Of a stretch of 64,000 nt of DNA, positions 33,413 to 44,445 are shown in pieces. Source of the stretch: Paraescarpia echinospica (Eukaryota; Annelida; Polychaeta; Sabellida; Siboglinidae); assembly GCA_020002185.1 (NCBI GenBank), contig CM034535.1:72363684-72427683 (forward strand), written 5' to 3'. Every line of letters begins with the position of its first letter. Position 1 is the stretch's first letter. The notes under the pieces are model-generated. The model was not told where the DNA came from. It made no database searches and worked only from the letters and a program-made list of their open reading frames with translations. The translations under genes and the position numbers were made by a program.

Positions 33413-34448
33413 TTCAGTGTATTTTAAATTTTAATGATTAAAATGTTAATGAGATCAGCATATTTTCAATGTGTAATAATGTTTCAGTAAGAGTGTCTAC
33501 CTTTAGTGTTTGAGTTACTAGATTTTGTTTAATAATATTTGTATTTTGTTCATGTCAAGCTAAAGCAGTGCATCATAAGTAGCTACTTAAAGTGTCAGAG
33601 ATAGAAAAAAAAAGATTATGTTTAGAAGAAAAAAAAAGGCGATGTAATAGAAAAAAGTCAGGACCATTTGACAAGATGGCCCGAGAAAAAAAAAACTTAA
33701 GAATAAAACTGTATTTCTAGTGGTAGGAGCTAATGCATTCTACTGCATTCTAACCAACACATTTCCAACATATATAAATGCAAAAAATGCAAAAAGGTTA
33801 TTATATTATAACAAATGAAAAAGTCACGTGTGGAAAATAAATAAACATTAAACAGAAAACGAATCACAAGTCACGACACAAGTGAGTGACAAATTTCACT
33901 AAGAGATTTACAAAAAAATTATTTAGAGAATACTGCAAATAGCAAAACAAGATATTGAAAGTAAACATACGTTAATATAAAAGCAAGGTACCCTTTAACT
34001 AACTTTGTTTACATACATATAGTTCCTATAGCTGACATTGCTAATGCAATCTAATGCATTTTACCCAACGCATTTCTAATATATATATATAAATGCAATG
34101 GTTATTTTATTATAACAAATAAAAAGTCGTGTGGAAAATAAAGAAGCATTAAACAGAAAACGGATCACAAGTCACGACACAAGTGAGTAACAAACTGCAC
34201 TAAGATATATTCAAAAAAAGTTAATATAGGGAACACTGCAAACAAGATATTAAAGAAAAAAGAAAAAGAAAAAAACCTACGTTAATAGAAAAACAGGTAC
34301 CTTTAACCAACTTATTTACATACGTACAGTTCATATAGCAGACATTGCCAATCGCAGAACTAGATTTCGTGTCAGTCAGAAATGTCACGTGAGCAACAAC
34401 TAATTGTTCACATCATTATCACCGACATTTGGTGCTATGCCTTGCTTG

Positions 34449-34690
34449 TCATTGGTACTTGTCCAGCTCATTCGACGTGTATATCCTGTGAATCATGTTG
34501 TTGACATCCTTGATTACAATGTTCCCATTGCAAGTCCAGCAGTCTCTGATTTTGTTTGACTTTTTCAACACTCTTGTTGCGTAAGCCAACTTTGAGCGCA
34601 TTATTGTCAAATCTTCATTTATGAAGATCTTCAAACTTCGCTCGGCTACTCGTTCGTTCTTTTGTTTAAGTAAAGCTCTTGACTGAAACA
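34449..34690 (-). pseudogene. LINE ORF1 C-terminal part
   Basis: ERSLKIFINEDLTIMRSKLA and DCWTCNGNIVIK match the C-terminal block (nEdLT..r..L...ar.lkk......WT.nG.i.ik) of ORF1 proteins in several LINE groups. The start of the longer open frame (34,808) lies in the flanking dispersed repeat, so the true LINE 5' end is at about 34,689. Confidence 0.7.
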
Positions 34691-34925
34691 GTTGCTGGCA
34701 TTGGACGTTCCGTTCTCGGGTAACACCAGGGAAACTTTTGAAACTGTTTTTAGCCTTGGCGCTGTTCACATAAATAAAGGTACTTTTGGGGGGGGGGCAT
34801 TCCACCACCCAAGCCCTGGCAGCAACTCAATTTTATGATGTCGGGGGATGGTTCCTCCATCACATGGGGTCAAACACTTTGGCCCTTTTTACATAAATAA
34901 AACTGATGGGATCCCGTTCTAATTG
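34690..34925 (-). repeat. Dispersed repeat, left-arm copy, outer half
   Basis: Reverse complement of 56,845-57,080. The other half is at 31,195-31,310, beyond the inserted LINE. Includes a G tract at 34,787-34,797. Confidence 0.85.
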
Positions 34926-35077
34926 CGACTGAGACGACCGTGGAAGATCATGTAAATAACGGCGGTAAAACAGGTACCTACTACAGTAGTATCATTGACA
35001 CGATAACATACGTATGTTTGCGACATTGCAGGAAGCAACTGCCAGACTTTATAAAATGTGTGTCTTTGTGTGTGTTC

Positions 35078-35102
35078 ATGTGTGTGTGTGTGTGTGTATG
35101 TG

Positions 35103-35158
<56 letters not shown>

Positions 35159-35165
35159 TGTGTGA
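35078..35165 (+). repeat. (GT)n-(CGTG)n microsatellite at aminopeptidase exon 2 donor
   Basis: It starts a few bases inside the intron. The right-arm counterpart (56,545-56,705) is longer and more mixed. Confidence 0.9.
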
Positions 35166-35168
35166 TAC

Positions 35169-35310
35169 CTTCGCTGGCATGTTAGAATGCGCCGTGAAGT
35201 TGGTCCAGTGTTTCAGCGTCACGCTAAAATTCGCCTTGTATTGTGGTTCGTCGAAGCATGGAAACGCACGCCGAGCTTCCGAAAATTGGAATAATGTTAA
35301 GGAGACCCAG
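35169..35310 (-). CDS. M1 aminopeptidase exon 2, left copy
   Basis: It encodes [20 protein letters not shown] and then [18 protein letters not shown], the [13 protein letters not shown] block of M1 aminopeptidases. Acceptor TTTTTAG precedes 35,310 and donor GTATCA follows 35,169. A (CACG)n microsatellite begins a few bases inside the intron. Its mirror copy is 56,395-56,536. Confidence 0.9.
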
Positions 35311-35439
35311 CTAAAAAGAGTACAGACGCTGCGGTCATTGCTGCAGCTTATCCTGGCGGCCGCAGCAATAGTGTACACGCGTAGACCCTATATACATACC
35401 ATTTGGTAGGTATCGCACGTGTGAAAAAATCTTGATATG

Positions 35440-35870
35440 GAGTGTCTGTGCAGTGTGAATTGTCCCCGTGTACCCCGCAACCTTTTCTCTATTTGTGTAA
35501 ACAAACAGATTTTAGTGTAGGTTCAAAATAGACGGCAATCAAAGAAAGTTATAAAGTTTATAAAATACATAAGCTTAACAAGAAAAATAAGTTACCTATA
35601 CAAAGAAAATGTAAAAGAATTATAATAAAAATAATCAAATAAATATATTTATATAACTAGATATATAATAGATATGTGTAGACAACGCTTAAAGTAAGAA
35701 TGGAAATGTGTACATTAAGTGTGACTAGGTGTTAATCATGATATGGAACTGATGTTATGAGAGATGTGTCCAAATTCGAAATGTACCCCTTCCAACATGT
35801 ACTAATGAATCATCATGCTATAAAATCACAAATATAATTACCTAAGAACAAATTGCGTAAGAACAAATTA
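35440..35870. other. Intron 1 of the aminopeptidase, left copy
   Basis: AT-rich. Mirrors 55,870-56,300. No other gene seen. Confidence 0.6.
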
Positions 35871-35878
35871 TACAGTAC

Positions 35879-36675
35879 CTTGTCTCATTCAGCACATTGA
35901 CATACGTGCTTTTGAAAAGTCCGCTTCTACCAGCCAGCGATCCTGTGAACTCTAATTGCAGAATCACCGTCGAGTCTTTTGGAATTGTGTTTTTTGTTTG
36001 TACCACCAAGTAGTGGTTTTTAGGAAACAGAAAATATTTGTTGACCTGTAATGGTATTCCAGAGGACAGCCTCACCAGGACTTTCGTGATTTCCATATCT
36101 TTGCAGTGGACAAGGAGTTCGTTTGTGTCTTGCAGAACACTGACGGTTATGTTTTCACGTCCGGTGAATGTGTTGCCGTATTGGTAGATGTTCGGGAATA
36201 ACCACATATCGTAGACGACCGGCTTAGTATAGGAAGGAAGGATCGGATCGTGCCACGATTCGTTGACCATCATTGTCGTCGTCGTTGTCATCGTCATCGT
36301 CGTCGTTGTCGTCGTTGTCGTCGATGACGTTGTCGTTGTCGACGACCATTTCGATGAATTCGTCAATAAACCGACAATGGTCCCGAGTATTACGGCGAAG
36401 ACGCAGAAGCTGACCGCGGCAGCAATGATGACCTGTGCTTTCCTGCTGGATGACGTGGCCGGTTCCTTTTCTTCATCGTTCACATAAGCGTCGTTCAAGT
36501 CGGATGGATGAACTTGTTCACATGGCTGTCCTCCTGGCCCTGGATCGACCTGTTTGGACGGAGAATCAACGTCATTGACGTTGTTTTCTTCTACGTCTTC
36601 ATGTTGTATTGACGTTGTTTCAATGTCGACGATGTTGTCGTCGACTTCCATCTCGTGGATGCTTGGTGTGGACAT
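35879..36675 (-). CDS. M1 zinc aminopeptidase (aminopeptidase N-like) exon 1, left copy
   Basis: This is a type II membrane ectoenzyme. Residues 1-75 are an acidic cytoplasmic tail and about 80-104 a membrane anchor (VIIAAAVSFCVFAVILGTIV). A Thr/Met-rich low-complexity stalk follows at about 112-140, then WHDPILPSYTKPVVYDMWLF and domain I up to VNVLNETR at a GTACTG donor. The ATG at 36,675 follows a TATA-like element by about 85 bp. With exons 2-6 (35,169, 25,138, 24,264, 21,654 and 21,372) it forms an intact reading frame to the zinc site, spread over 15 kb. M1 enzymes remove N-terminal residues from peptides at the cell surface. The C-terminal half was not found. Confidence 0.88.
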
Positions 36676-36754
36676 TACCTTTACCAGATAGGCGACGTCA
36701 AATTCGCTCCGGCGAAAATGTGAAGCAGACCGTACATTGACGTCCGACTTACGT

Positions 36755-36770
36755 TAACATATATATGTCC
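36755..36770 (-). promoter_or_regulatory. TATA-like promoter element of the left aminopeptidase copy
   Basis: ACATATATATGTTAACGTA (minus strand, around 36,759-36,766) lies about 85 bp upstream of the ATG. It is conserved at the same spacing in the right copy (54,948-54,955). Confidence 0.5.
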
Positions 36771-36994
36771 GCACCCACGTTCTCGGCCAAGCCGTGAAGT
36801 CCGACCGAACCGCTACATCGCAGTCAGCTTTGGCGCGACCACACACGGGATAGCAGTGTACCGCGTAGCGACAACGTCCACGTTACGTAATGCTCGAGAC
36901 CCTTGTATTATTACGTCATTTCCAGCGACGTCTTTCCCGTGCAAAGCATTTTCGGACCTGATGATAGGCCCAAACTGTTTTTATTGAACGTTCT

Positions 36995-37139
36995 GGGGCC
37001 GGTTTCATGAAGCGGCTAGGAACGTTTTTAACTTGAAGAGCCTTAGCATATGAATACGTTATTTTAATAAGCGAACATGGGACTTTATGCAAACTGAGTA
37101 ATTGCGTAACTTAAATAACGTTTCGTGAAACCGGCACCT
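36995..37139. mobile_element. Foldback MITE upstream of the left aminopeptidase
   Basis: The ends GGGGCCGGTTTCATGAA and, inverted, GGTGCCGGTTTCACGAAA bracket about 145 bp with an internally complementary body. The mirror copy is at about 54,602-54,750, so it predates the duplication. Confidence 0.7.
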
Positions 37140-37279
37140 GGATCATTTCTGTGAACACCATTTTGACTTGCAATCTTTGTGCAAGCTGCACATTTTAATT
37201 AACCAGTGCTACCATCGTCAGGATGCAGCAACTGTTCATGACATGACATGGATACAGATAGTTCAAACATTTGAAGCAG

Positions 37280-37765
37280 TTAAGTCAATCTAGGCGTGTC
37301 CTTTGATGACATTTTTAATTTCGCTCGACATATTTCTCAAACTTATCGTTGCTATTATTATCATAATCGTGATTTACTACGTATTCGTCAGTATGTGCCA
37401 TTTTATGTTGCAAAAACCATTGCAATTGTACGTGTTACTGGTAGACTTGATTATTGCAATTCTTTTTTTCACAACACGGGTTGTAACCCAGTCTCCGCGG
37501 CATTTACGCCCAATATCCCTTCTGAATTATCTGCATAAAATTGGCGTCCTGTCCGATATTATATAATTTTAAGCACTTTCTGTAAGAAACCAGCAATTTT
37601 ACATTCATTGCTTAATCCTAAAAAAACTATCCCGCTTCGATCATCTCGTTCTGATTTAGTTGTTGTTTCTAGAGTCAACCCTAACATTGCTGCACCAACT
37701 CTATGGAATTATGCTCCCTCTTAGTCTAAGGTCAGCAGTTCAAAATATTCCCAATTCCGCCGTCA
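37280..37765 (+). pseudogene. LINE ORF2 C-terminal fragment (left inverted repeat)
   Basis: It reads VNLGVSFDDIFNFARHISQT, RIRQYVPFYVAKTIAIVRV, TGRLDYCNSFFHN and later AAPTLWNYAPS with FRRHLKT. These are the last blocks of a CR1/L2-type LINE ORF2. The inverted partner is 40,870-41,255 on the minus strand. Confidence 0.8.
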
Positions 37766-38272
37766 TTTAAAAACTGACCATGGACCAGAATATGTGTTGG
37801 AAATGCTGACTCATAGAAGCATCCATTACGGTCTAAGATCGCAGGATGATCTCAAACTTGATGTACCAAAGACAAAAAGGAAAACTCTGGGAGATCGTGC
37901 TTTTAAAGTTGCTGCACCGAAACTGTGGAACTCCCTTCCCAAAGATATTCGCAGCTGCAACAATGTCAGTGTTTTTAAGAGCAAAATGAAGACTTATTAT
38001 TTTAGAATTGCATACAATTAACTTATTAATTTTACTAATTTAAATAGTTTTACACTTGTTAGATAATTTTATAAAATATGTTCGATGTTTCTATTGAAAT
38101 TATTAATTTTATCATTTCATAGTTTCACCTTTTTATATCAATATTTGTATTATGTTGAATGCTTGTGTTGTTTTAGCTTTCTACCATGCCATCTATTGTA
38201 CTGTACAGCACCATAGAATATTATTGTATAAATATGGTGCTATAGAAATCAATAAACATTTACATTAACTTA
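37766..38272 (+). mobile_element. Second LINE tail nested in the left inverted repeat
   Basis: The frame 37,794-38,021 ends with DRAFKVAAPKLWNSLPKDIR and VFKSKMKTYYFR, the end of another LINE ORF2. The 3' end has GGTGCTATAGAAATCAATAA at about 38,233-38,260. It is missing from the right inverted repeat, so it is younger than the repeat. Confidence 0.75.
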
Positions 38273-38345
38273 TCTGTATAACCTTATGTACCAAAGTTAC
38301 CTCACTGACGTATCCATCTATATGTTGACAACGTGAATACTGCTT

Positions 38346-40741
38346 ATCGTTTTTGTCAAATTAAAGTATAATTTAACCTCTTTTTATATAAATGTATAAG
38401 AAACCTGATAGAAGTCCAGATCTATGCTATATTTAAATGCATATTAATACACTTTTTAATTTGTTTTTAATTATCTACCAATCACACGGTTTTTATCTGG
38501 TTACATCAACATTGTTCCAAATGCTGGTCATGGTGTGTTAAATGCTGTATCTGAAGATGTCCCTGGGGTACAGCCCTCAAGAAGCTGTGGGAAACAGTGG
38601 TAGTGGTCTATGACCCCCAGTGGTCCACCTTCCTCCTACAGTGGTTCATCGGCAACTGCCAGTAGATTGGCTTCATTAAGCAGACAAGATGAAAGAATGG
38701 CTGACTCCTGATTATAGATGCAGAGTGTCCAGTTTTTGAAGGAGAACATTTTTTATTTTTTAAATGGCTGCATAGTGAAATGAAGAAATACGGTGCAATC
38801 ACAGAAATGGTACAGCTAAAAATAAAGCTTGCCATATAAATTAATATGCACCATTTATATACTTGCCTGCAAGCGTATGACAGAAGATATTGTACTGCAA
38901 TGTTCAAGAGTCAGAATGTATGTCAGAATGAACTGTTTGAATATTTGCTACGCTATTGTTACCATTTGGATTTTTTATGAACACACGTAATAAAATATAT
39001 TTAAACACATTAATTAGACACCAACTGCTTGTGTATTCTGCTGAAAATAGCATTTTTAGTGTATACCTTTAACGTCGGTGATGAAGGGTGATTTTCTTAG
39101 ACTCGGTCCATAATGGTCATGACATTGGATTGATGAAGAGCAGATCTGCATCACAACTTTCCTGAAAATGAAAGAATAACTGAAGTGGTTCATGGCATTT
39201 TTTTGTCTAATTTAATAAAATGCAGTTTGATGAGAATGTAATTATATTTGTATACATGATATCGACAAGACGTCGCCATTAAGTGACTGCGCGCATGCAC
39301 TGGTAGCGCGTTATTATTCCTATATAACTACCTGTTTGCCTAAATTTGATGCATCGCCATCAGTATTATCCATTTCACATCCAGTGTTATGCAATATTGC
39401 ATTTTAGGGCACAGTTAAGAGCCAAATACGGTTCCGGTTCGCATCAACATGTGCTGTTATGCTGCTCATTTCAACCGCGGTCGTTGCTAACCCAAAAGCT
39501 CAACACTGACAACAGCACAAACTGACGCAAACCGGAGCAAGAAGTTAACTACTGTAGTTGGACAGATGTGATTAAACTTAGAAGAAAGTTGAAGATATTT
39601 ATGGTTTTGATTTATACTTCGACAAATGACCTTACGCATGTTTTGCTTTACTTGCAACGGGTGGCTGTGTCACCCTTTGTATAAGTTACTTGAGGAAAGT
39701 ACTTTTAGGTTTACTTCAACTACATTTGTTTCCTTTTTCTTATACTTCAAGTACACGTTTTAAAAAGTATTTTTACTTTTACTTTAATAATTTTTTTAGT
39801 TACGTGTATTTTTCCTCAAGTACAAAATAAAAATACATCTACCAACTATGCTAACAACGTAATGAAAGAAAATGTACCACTCTGACATGCTGATAAAATA
39901 CGACGTTAGAGCTTCGTCACGCACAGCACACTCACTATCGTCATCAAGTAGGTAGTTACAACGGGTAATTGGTGAGAACGTTTTTTTAGGAGTTAGGCTA
40001 TGTGGTCTGAGCGTGTGTACGTGTGCGTGCGTGCGTGTGGGCGTGAGCGTGCGTGCGTGCGAGTGCACAGTTAGCTTCTATTAAGTGTTTTTACGAATTA
40101 AAAACATTTTAGAATGTTTGAATAATTGGTCTAATACACATGTCGACGGTAACGGTTAACCTCGACGGAAAGCGGTAAAATAAATATGCGTATAGGAATT
40201 TAACCCAAAGTCAAGCACACGTAAGGCAGTAATCCACTGAACAGTCTACTGTTCGACGGTATACTGTTGAGACTCGAAACAACATACGGCGCGGTAAATT
40301 AGTTCTGACCAGTCAACGCTGTTGCTTTGATGTTTAAATTGGCCTAATTTAATTTGCGGGGAAGTTAGGTAGTTTAATTAGTGTGCTTTAATTATTTCGT
40401 TGTGAATACTGTGTTTAATGTGTAGCTCAGCATTCAAATTTTGTAGTCGGAACAAAATGTTAATAATTGTATTCCAAACTAACACAATATATTACCAATA
40501 TATAGTTACGTGGAAGCAAGGTGAAAATCGGCTGACTGAATTAGCGGCGTTTCTCTGGACCGCCATATTTCATAGCGTTCACAAACTGTTCATGTGATTA
40601 GGAACGTGTCACAATTTACATAGGCCTACATAATCTAAGATTTCCGTGGTATGTGTACAAGCAAACTGCCGCGCAGAATACCGCTTTCCGCCGATCCTCG
40701 AAAATTAAATTCAGAGGCGTATCATGACAAAACGGATGGTC
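38346..40741. other. Interior of the 4-kb inverted-repeat element
   Basis: AT-rich with chance ORFs and a (CGTG)n tract at 40,015-40,065. A Ser-rich stretch near 38,600-38,700 might be coding (SGPPSSYSGSSATASRLASL), but nothing recognisable follows. Confidence 0.4.
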
Positions 40742-41262
40742 AATGACAAAAACGACAAGCAGTATTCATGTTATCAACATATAGATGGATACGCCAGTGA
40801 GCTAACATTGATACGTAATGTTATACGCATAAGTTTTTAAATGACACCAGAAATGGGAATCTGTTAAACTACTGATCTTACACTAGAGAGAACATATTCC
40901 ATAGCGTTGGTGCAGCAACAGAAAAAACATAGTTCCAATGTTAGGGTTGACTCTAGAAACAACATCTAAATCAGAACTAGATGATCGAAGCTGGATAGGT
41001 TTTCTTACAGGAATGAGCAATGAATGTAAAATTGCTGGTTTCTGACATGACGCCAATTTGATGCAGATAATTCAGAAGGGATATTGGGCGTAAATACCGC
41101 GGAGACCGAGTGTTGTGAAAAAACGAATTGCAATAATCAATTCTACTAGTAACCAGTACAATTGCAACAGTTTTTGCAACATAAAATGGCACATACTGAC
41201 GAATACGTAGTAAATCACGAATATCAAAGGATACGCCTAGATTGACTTCACTGCTTCAAAAG
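40742..41262 (-). pseudogene. LINE ORF2 C-terminal fragment (right inverted repeat)
   Basis: The minus-strand frame 41,192-40,977 reads MPFYVAKTVAIVLVTSRIDY and CNSFFHNT, then RHLRPISLLNYLHQIGV. It is the inverted partner of 37,280-37,765. The two differ at many positions, so the repeats are not newly formed. Confidence 0.8.
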
Positions 41263-41640
41263 TAGTAATATAGGTGGTTCAGCGTAGGCAATATGATTAT
41301 GATTGGTGGAAGTGGAAAAAGTAGTTCCGATTCCCGTGTTAAAAGATAGGGAAATACCCGGATGTTGACGGATTTTCCTCCAACTCCAATCCAACTCCAA
41401 AGTCAAAGATTATGCAAGTGAGCTCGCCTCTTTTGCATTGCGCGTATGTAATGTAATCCCATCATTTGGCGTCATGGTCAGTGAGTGACGTGATGGTACC
41501 CGCAATAATTTTGTGCACGAGGTGAGTTGGTTATACAGGTAGTGCTTTGGTTAGCCATTGTTTTTAGCTTTTGCGCTTGAATATAACCCCATCATGTAAC
41601 GTTATGGTCAACTCACCCTGTAAAATTTCATTCTAGAAGT
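41263..41640. other. Left-arm segment matching the ends of the right-arm satellites
   Basis: It holds one copy each of the sequences that are amplified in the right arm: GTTAAAAGATAGGGAAAT (41,338-41,355) and the CGCAA/CTCACC unit (41,440-41,600). It mirrors 54,290-54,460 plus 52,140-52,340. Confidence 0.75.
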
Positions 41641-41794
41641 TTCTTTGGTAATTGTTCAACACACTACAAAACCGACGCTACTGTGTCCTGGAGACGTATC
41701 TGGACATGTTTGTTTGTTGCGGGCACGAGCGCGCTCGCGTCCTGTATAACGTCAAAGCTATCATTGTGATTTGGTTAGCTATCCTTTGTATTAT

Positions 41795-42985
41795 AAATTA
41801 TTAGAAAATTCAATCACGGCCTGGAGAGTAAAATCATCGTTCACCACATCACAGGCCTATCACGCTGTAAGCAAACTGGTAGTATGAACTGGTAATCAAG
41901 CCCAAGGCTCTATTTGTTGGAAGAACAGCCGGGTATTTGTCTCGTGTTAAGTCATAGGGAATTATAAAACAGTTACTTATCAGTTAAAACACTCAAACTG
42001 CCAGCTATTTATGTAGGATTTTGGTCAATCCCTTTGACCTGTAACATTATATAACATACGACATTTGTACTTACCACTTACTACTTATCGACATAGTTAA
42101 TAGTTAATACTCTTTTGTGAGAAGGTGGTTGGCTCTGAAAAGAACCGTTTAAATATCTTCAAAAGCAATTCCAAAACCAGCAACAGCATCGGATGATGAG
42201 AGGGCCCGATAGGACAGCGGGTTTGGCCGAAATAACCTACGGGGAGGCCTTCCCTCCGCTACCGGCATCCGTCCCGGCGACAGCCCTGATACCATTGGCC
42301 ACGACGACCCTGCCTCCTTCACCTCCCCGTCGTGTAAGACTGATTTCACACTTCGTCTATATGACAAGGTACAATCGCCTGTATGACAAGGTACAAGCGC
42401 AACGACGTTACTTTCTTTATAAACATCATATCTGATCACCCTATAGGTACTGACAATGTAGTCCTTCCCGAGTATATTCTCGCAAATAAAGGTTTAAATC
42501 ACCGACTTCAGAGTGCAAACTAAACATGCGCAGCCGGTAGATTAGAAAATCCAAAAGCTCGGACTGCAAAGTAAAACTCTCTTTCACCACAGACACACCA
42601 TGCCATAATGCAATCCGGTATAAACTCGTAACCAAGGCTCTATGTGTTGGAAAAACATCCGTGTATTTGTCCTGTATAATGTCAAAGCTATCATAGTCAT
42701 TTGGTTAGCCATCCTTTGTAAGAACTTTATTAGAAAATTCAATCTCGACCTACAGAGTAAAATCATCGTTCACTACACTAGAGTCATATCACGCAATAAG
42801 CAAACTGGTATGAACCGGTAACCAAGCCCTAGGCTCTATGTGTTGGAAAAACATTCGGGTATTTGTCCTGTGTTAAAACATAGGGAATTATAGAACAGTT
42901 ACTTATCTGGTAAATTACTCAAACTACTTGCTATCTGTGTAATATTTTGGTCAAACATTTTGTCATGTAACAGTATTTGTCATAC
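41795..42985. repeat. Three copies of a 200-260 bp repeat, left arm
   Basis: Copies at 41,795-42,060, 42,540-42,720 and 42,728-42,985 share AGAAAATTCAATC, AAGGCTCTATGTGTTGGAA and TAGGGAATTATA. The mirror copies lie in 50,780-51,240 and 51,690-52,020. The GC-rich ORF at 42,193-42,435 sits between the first two. Confidence 0.8.
42193..42435 (+). CDS. Small GC-rich candidate ORF, left-arm copy (80 codons)
   Basis: It encodes GLAEITYGEAFPPLPASVPA then a Pro-rich stretch and MTRYNRLYDKVQAQRRYF. It is markedly richer in G+C than its surroundings. The right-arm copy (51,565-51,311, minus) keeps the frame despite a 12-base indel. No family recognised. The opposite strand is also open in both arms, so coding strand and reality are uncertain. 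Confidence 0.3.
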   Translation: MMRGPDRTAGLAEITYGEAFPPLPASVPATALIPLATTTLPPSPPRRVRLISHFVYMTRYNRLYDKVQAQRRYFLYKHHI

Positions 42986-42999
42986 GCAATTTGTACTTG

Positions 43000-43890
43000 C
43001 CAAGTTTAGTGCAGTTGATAGCCTGCTTTCAAAGTATTTTGAAGTGATATTTCCTGTGTAAGTGATATCGACTTTGTGGCCTTGACACCAAACTTATCGA
43101 ATAAAAAAAATGTGTTGCAAACCTCTTTTTCGAAACAGGCGCGTAACAAAGTGAAGCGTTATGATGAACAGTATATGACCATAATAATCTTCCAGACAGG
43201 GTGTACAAGAATTTATATAGTTTACTGTGTTAACAGTTAAGTGTACAAACTAACATTAGATCGTTTTTTTATCTGTTTTCATACTGTAGTATCTAAATTC
43301 GTGCTTCTTCGGTAAAAACCTTTCAAACAATATTCTATCATAAAAGCCCTAACCTGGTATTGGTAACCGAAAATGGACCCATAGAGATATACATAGATAC
43401 ATACATATACATACGAATATAGAGGCATACATAGATGGAGGTCATTAATTCAACTGCAGTGATGAAAGACTGTTTGAGTGTTTTGTTAGACGCAGGTGTG
43501 TAGCTATCCGACGTGACAGTCGAACAGTTGTGTAATATCAATATTTGATTGCAAGAAGTCGTTTTGAAACAGTGGCGAAACACTATGAAACAAATGGTTC
43601 TGGCAGTAATGGAGGGTGACCTGTAAAGAACTTTCTTTTGTCTTGTACACGATTAAACTTTGCAAGACTCTGTATCAATGTCTAGCCTCTCGTTCTTGTA
43701 GTTATGGAGCGTGACATGTAAATACGTTTGTGTTGTTCACGAATAAACTGTGCAAACCTTATTTTGTGTTTACTTAACCAAACTAAGACCAACGACTTCC
43801 ACGAATCAAAATTGACCAGCGAGATGCACGAACCAAGCATTCAAACAAACTTGTCGGACAAACGAAACACCAAACACTTACACCAACGAG
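43000..43890. other. Left-arm interval with chance ORFs
   Basis: Mirrors 49,870-50,750. It has ATACATA-type short repeats at 43,385-43,440. Open frames shared with the right arm have no recognisable domain. Confidence 0.5.
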
Positions 43891-43894
43891 TGAC

Positions 43895-43980
43895 AATTCG
43901 ACGGGTTATTGCATCAAATCCCTCATCTTTGAGGGAATTCGACGAGTTATTGCATGACATCCCTCCTCTTTCAGGCAAAT
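43895..43980. repeat. Palindromic satellite, outer block, left arm
   Basis: Two units of the family TCGACGGGTTATTGCATCAA + ATCCCTC. It is the outer flank of the GGAA tract. Confidence 0.8.
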
Positions 43981-43984
43981 AGAC

Positions 43985-44432
43985 AGAAAAAAGGAAAAAA
44001 AGGAAGGAAGGAAAAAAGGAAGGAAAGAAGGAAAAAAGGAAGGAAGAAAGGAAAAAAGAACGAAAAAAGGAAGGAAAGAAGGAAAAAAGGAAGGAAGGAA
44101 GGAATGAAGGAAGGAAAGAAGAAAAAAGGAAGGAAGGAAGGAAAGAAAGAAGGAAAAAAGAAAGGAAAGAAAGAAAAAAGGAAGGAAGGAAGGAAGGAAA
44201 GAAGGAAAAAAGGAAGGAAAAAAGGAAGGAAGGAAGGAAGGAAGGAAAGAAGAAAAAAGGAAGGAAGGAAGGAAGGAAAGAAGGAAAAAAGGAAGGAAAG
44301 AAGGAAAAAAGGAAGGAAGGAAGGAATGAAGGAAGGAAAGAAGGAAAAAAGGAAGTAAGGAAGGAAGGAAAGAAGGAAAAAAGGAAGGAAAGAAGGCAAA
44401 AAGGAAGGAAGGAAAGAAGGAAAAAAGGAAAA
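43985..44432 (+). repeat. (GGAA)n polypurine tract, left arm
   Basis: About 450 bp of almost uninterrupted purine on the plus strand in GGAAGGAA, GGAAAAAA and GAAAGAAGG blocks. The Lys/Arg-only open frames across it are artefacts. Mirror: 49,200-49,785. Confidence 0.97.
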
Positions 44433-44445
44433 GATTAAGGATTTG

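Larger units (their letters stand above)
31311..34689 (-). mobile_element. LINE inserted only in the left arm
   Basis: On the minus strand: ORF1 tail (34,690-34,449), endonuclease (33,412-32,631), linker and the first part of RT (32,556-31,450), then about 130 bp ending in (CTT)n at about 31,311-31,325. The dispersed repeat that it interrupts is whole at the mirror position (57,000-57,240), which gives a precise empty site. RT stops after YGFRPKHSTEYAA-like residues, so most of RT was deleted internally or never copied. Confidence 0.85.
37262..41262. mobile_element. 4-kb inverted-repeat element built on LINE tails, left arm only
   Basis: The outer ends are TTGAAGCAGTTAAGTCAATC and, inverted, TTGAAGCAGTGAAGTCAATC. 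The inverted repeats run about 37,262-37,765 plus 38,272-38,345 on the left and 40,742-41,262 on the right. Each encodes the end of a LINE ORF2 reading inward. The mirror site in the right arm (about 54,452-54,460) is uninterrupted, so this came in as one unit after duplication. The 2.4-kb interior shows no recognisable transposase. Confidence 0.75.

Noticed and set aside
35014..35409. Cys/Val/Arg-rich frames across the GT/CGTG tract, and similar frames at 30,591-30,861 and 56,411-56,845
   Set aside because: Microsatellite translation.
36263..36487. Val-rich plus-strand frame, and its mirror at 55,226-55,483
   Set aside because: Antisense of the Thr-rich stalk of the aminopeptidase.
43338..43982. 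Frames shared with the right arm (50,111-50,407 and 49,775-50,044)
   Set aside because: No domain, and C-terminal parts diverge by frameshift between the arms. Probably chance.
43954..44358. Lys/Arg-only open frame, and its mirror Phe/Ser/Leu-only frame at 49,174-49,863
   Set aside because: Translation of a GGAA/TTCC microsatellite, not a gene.
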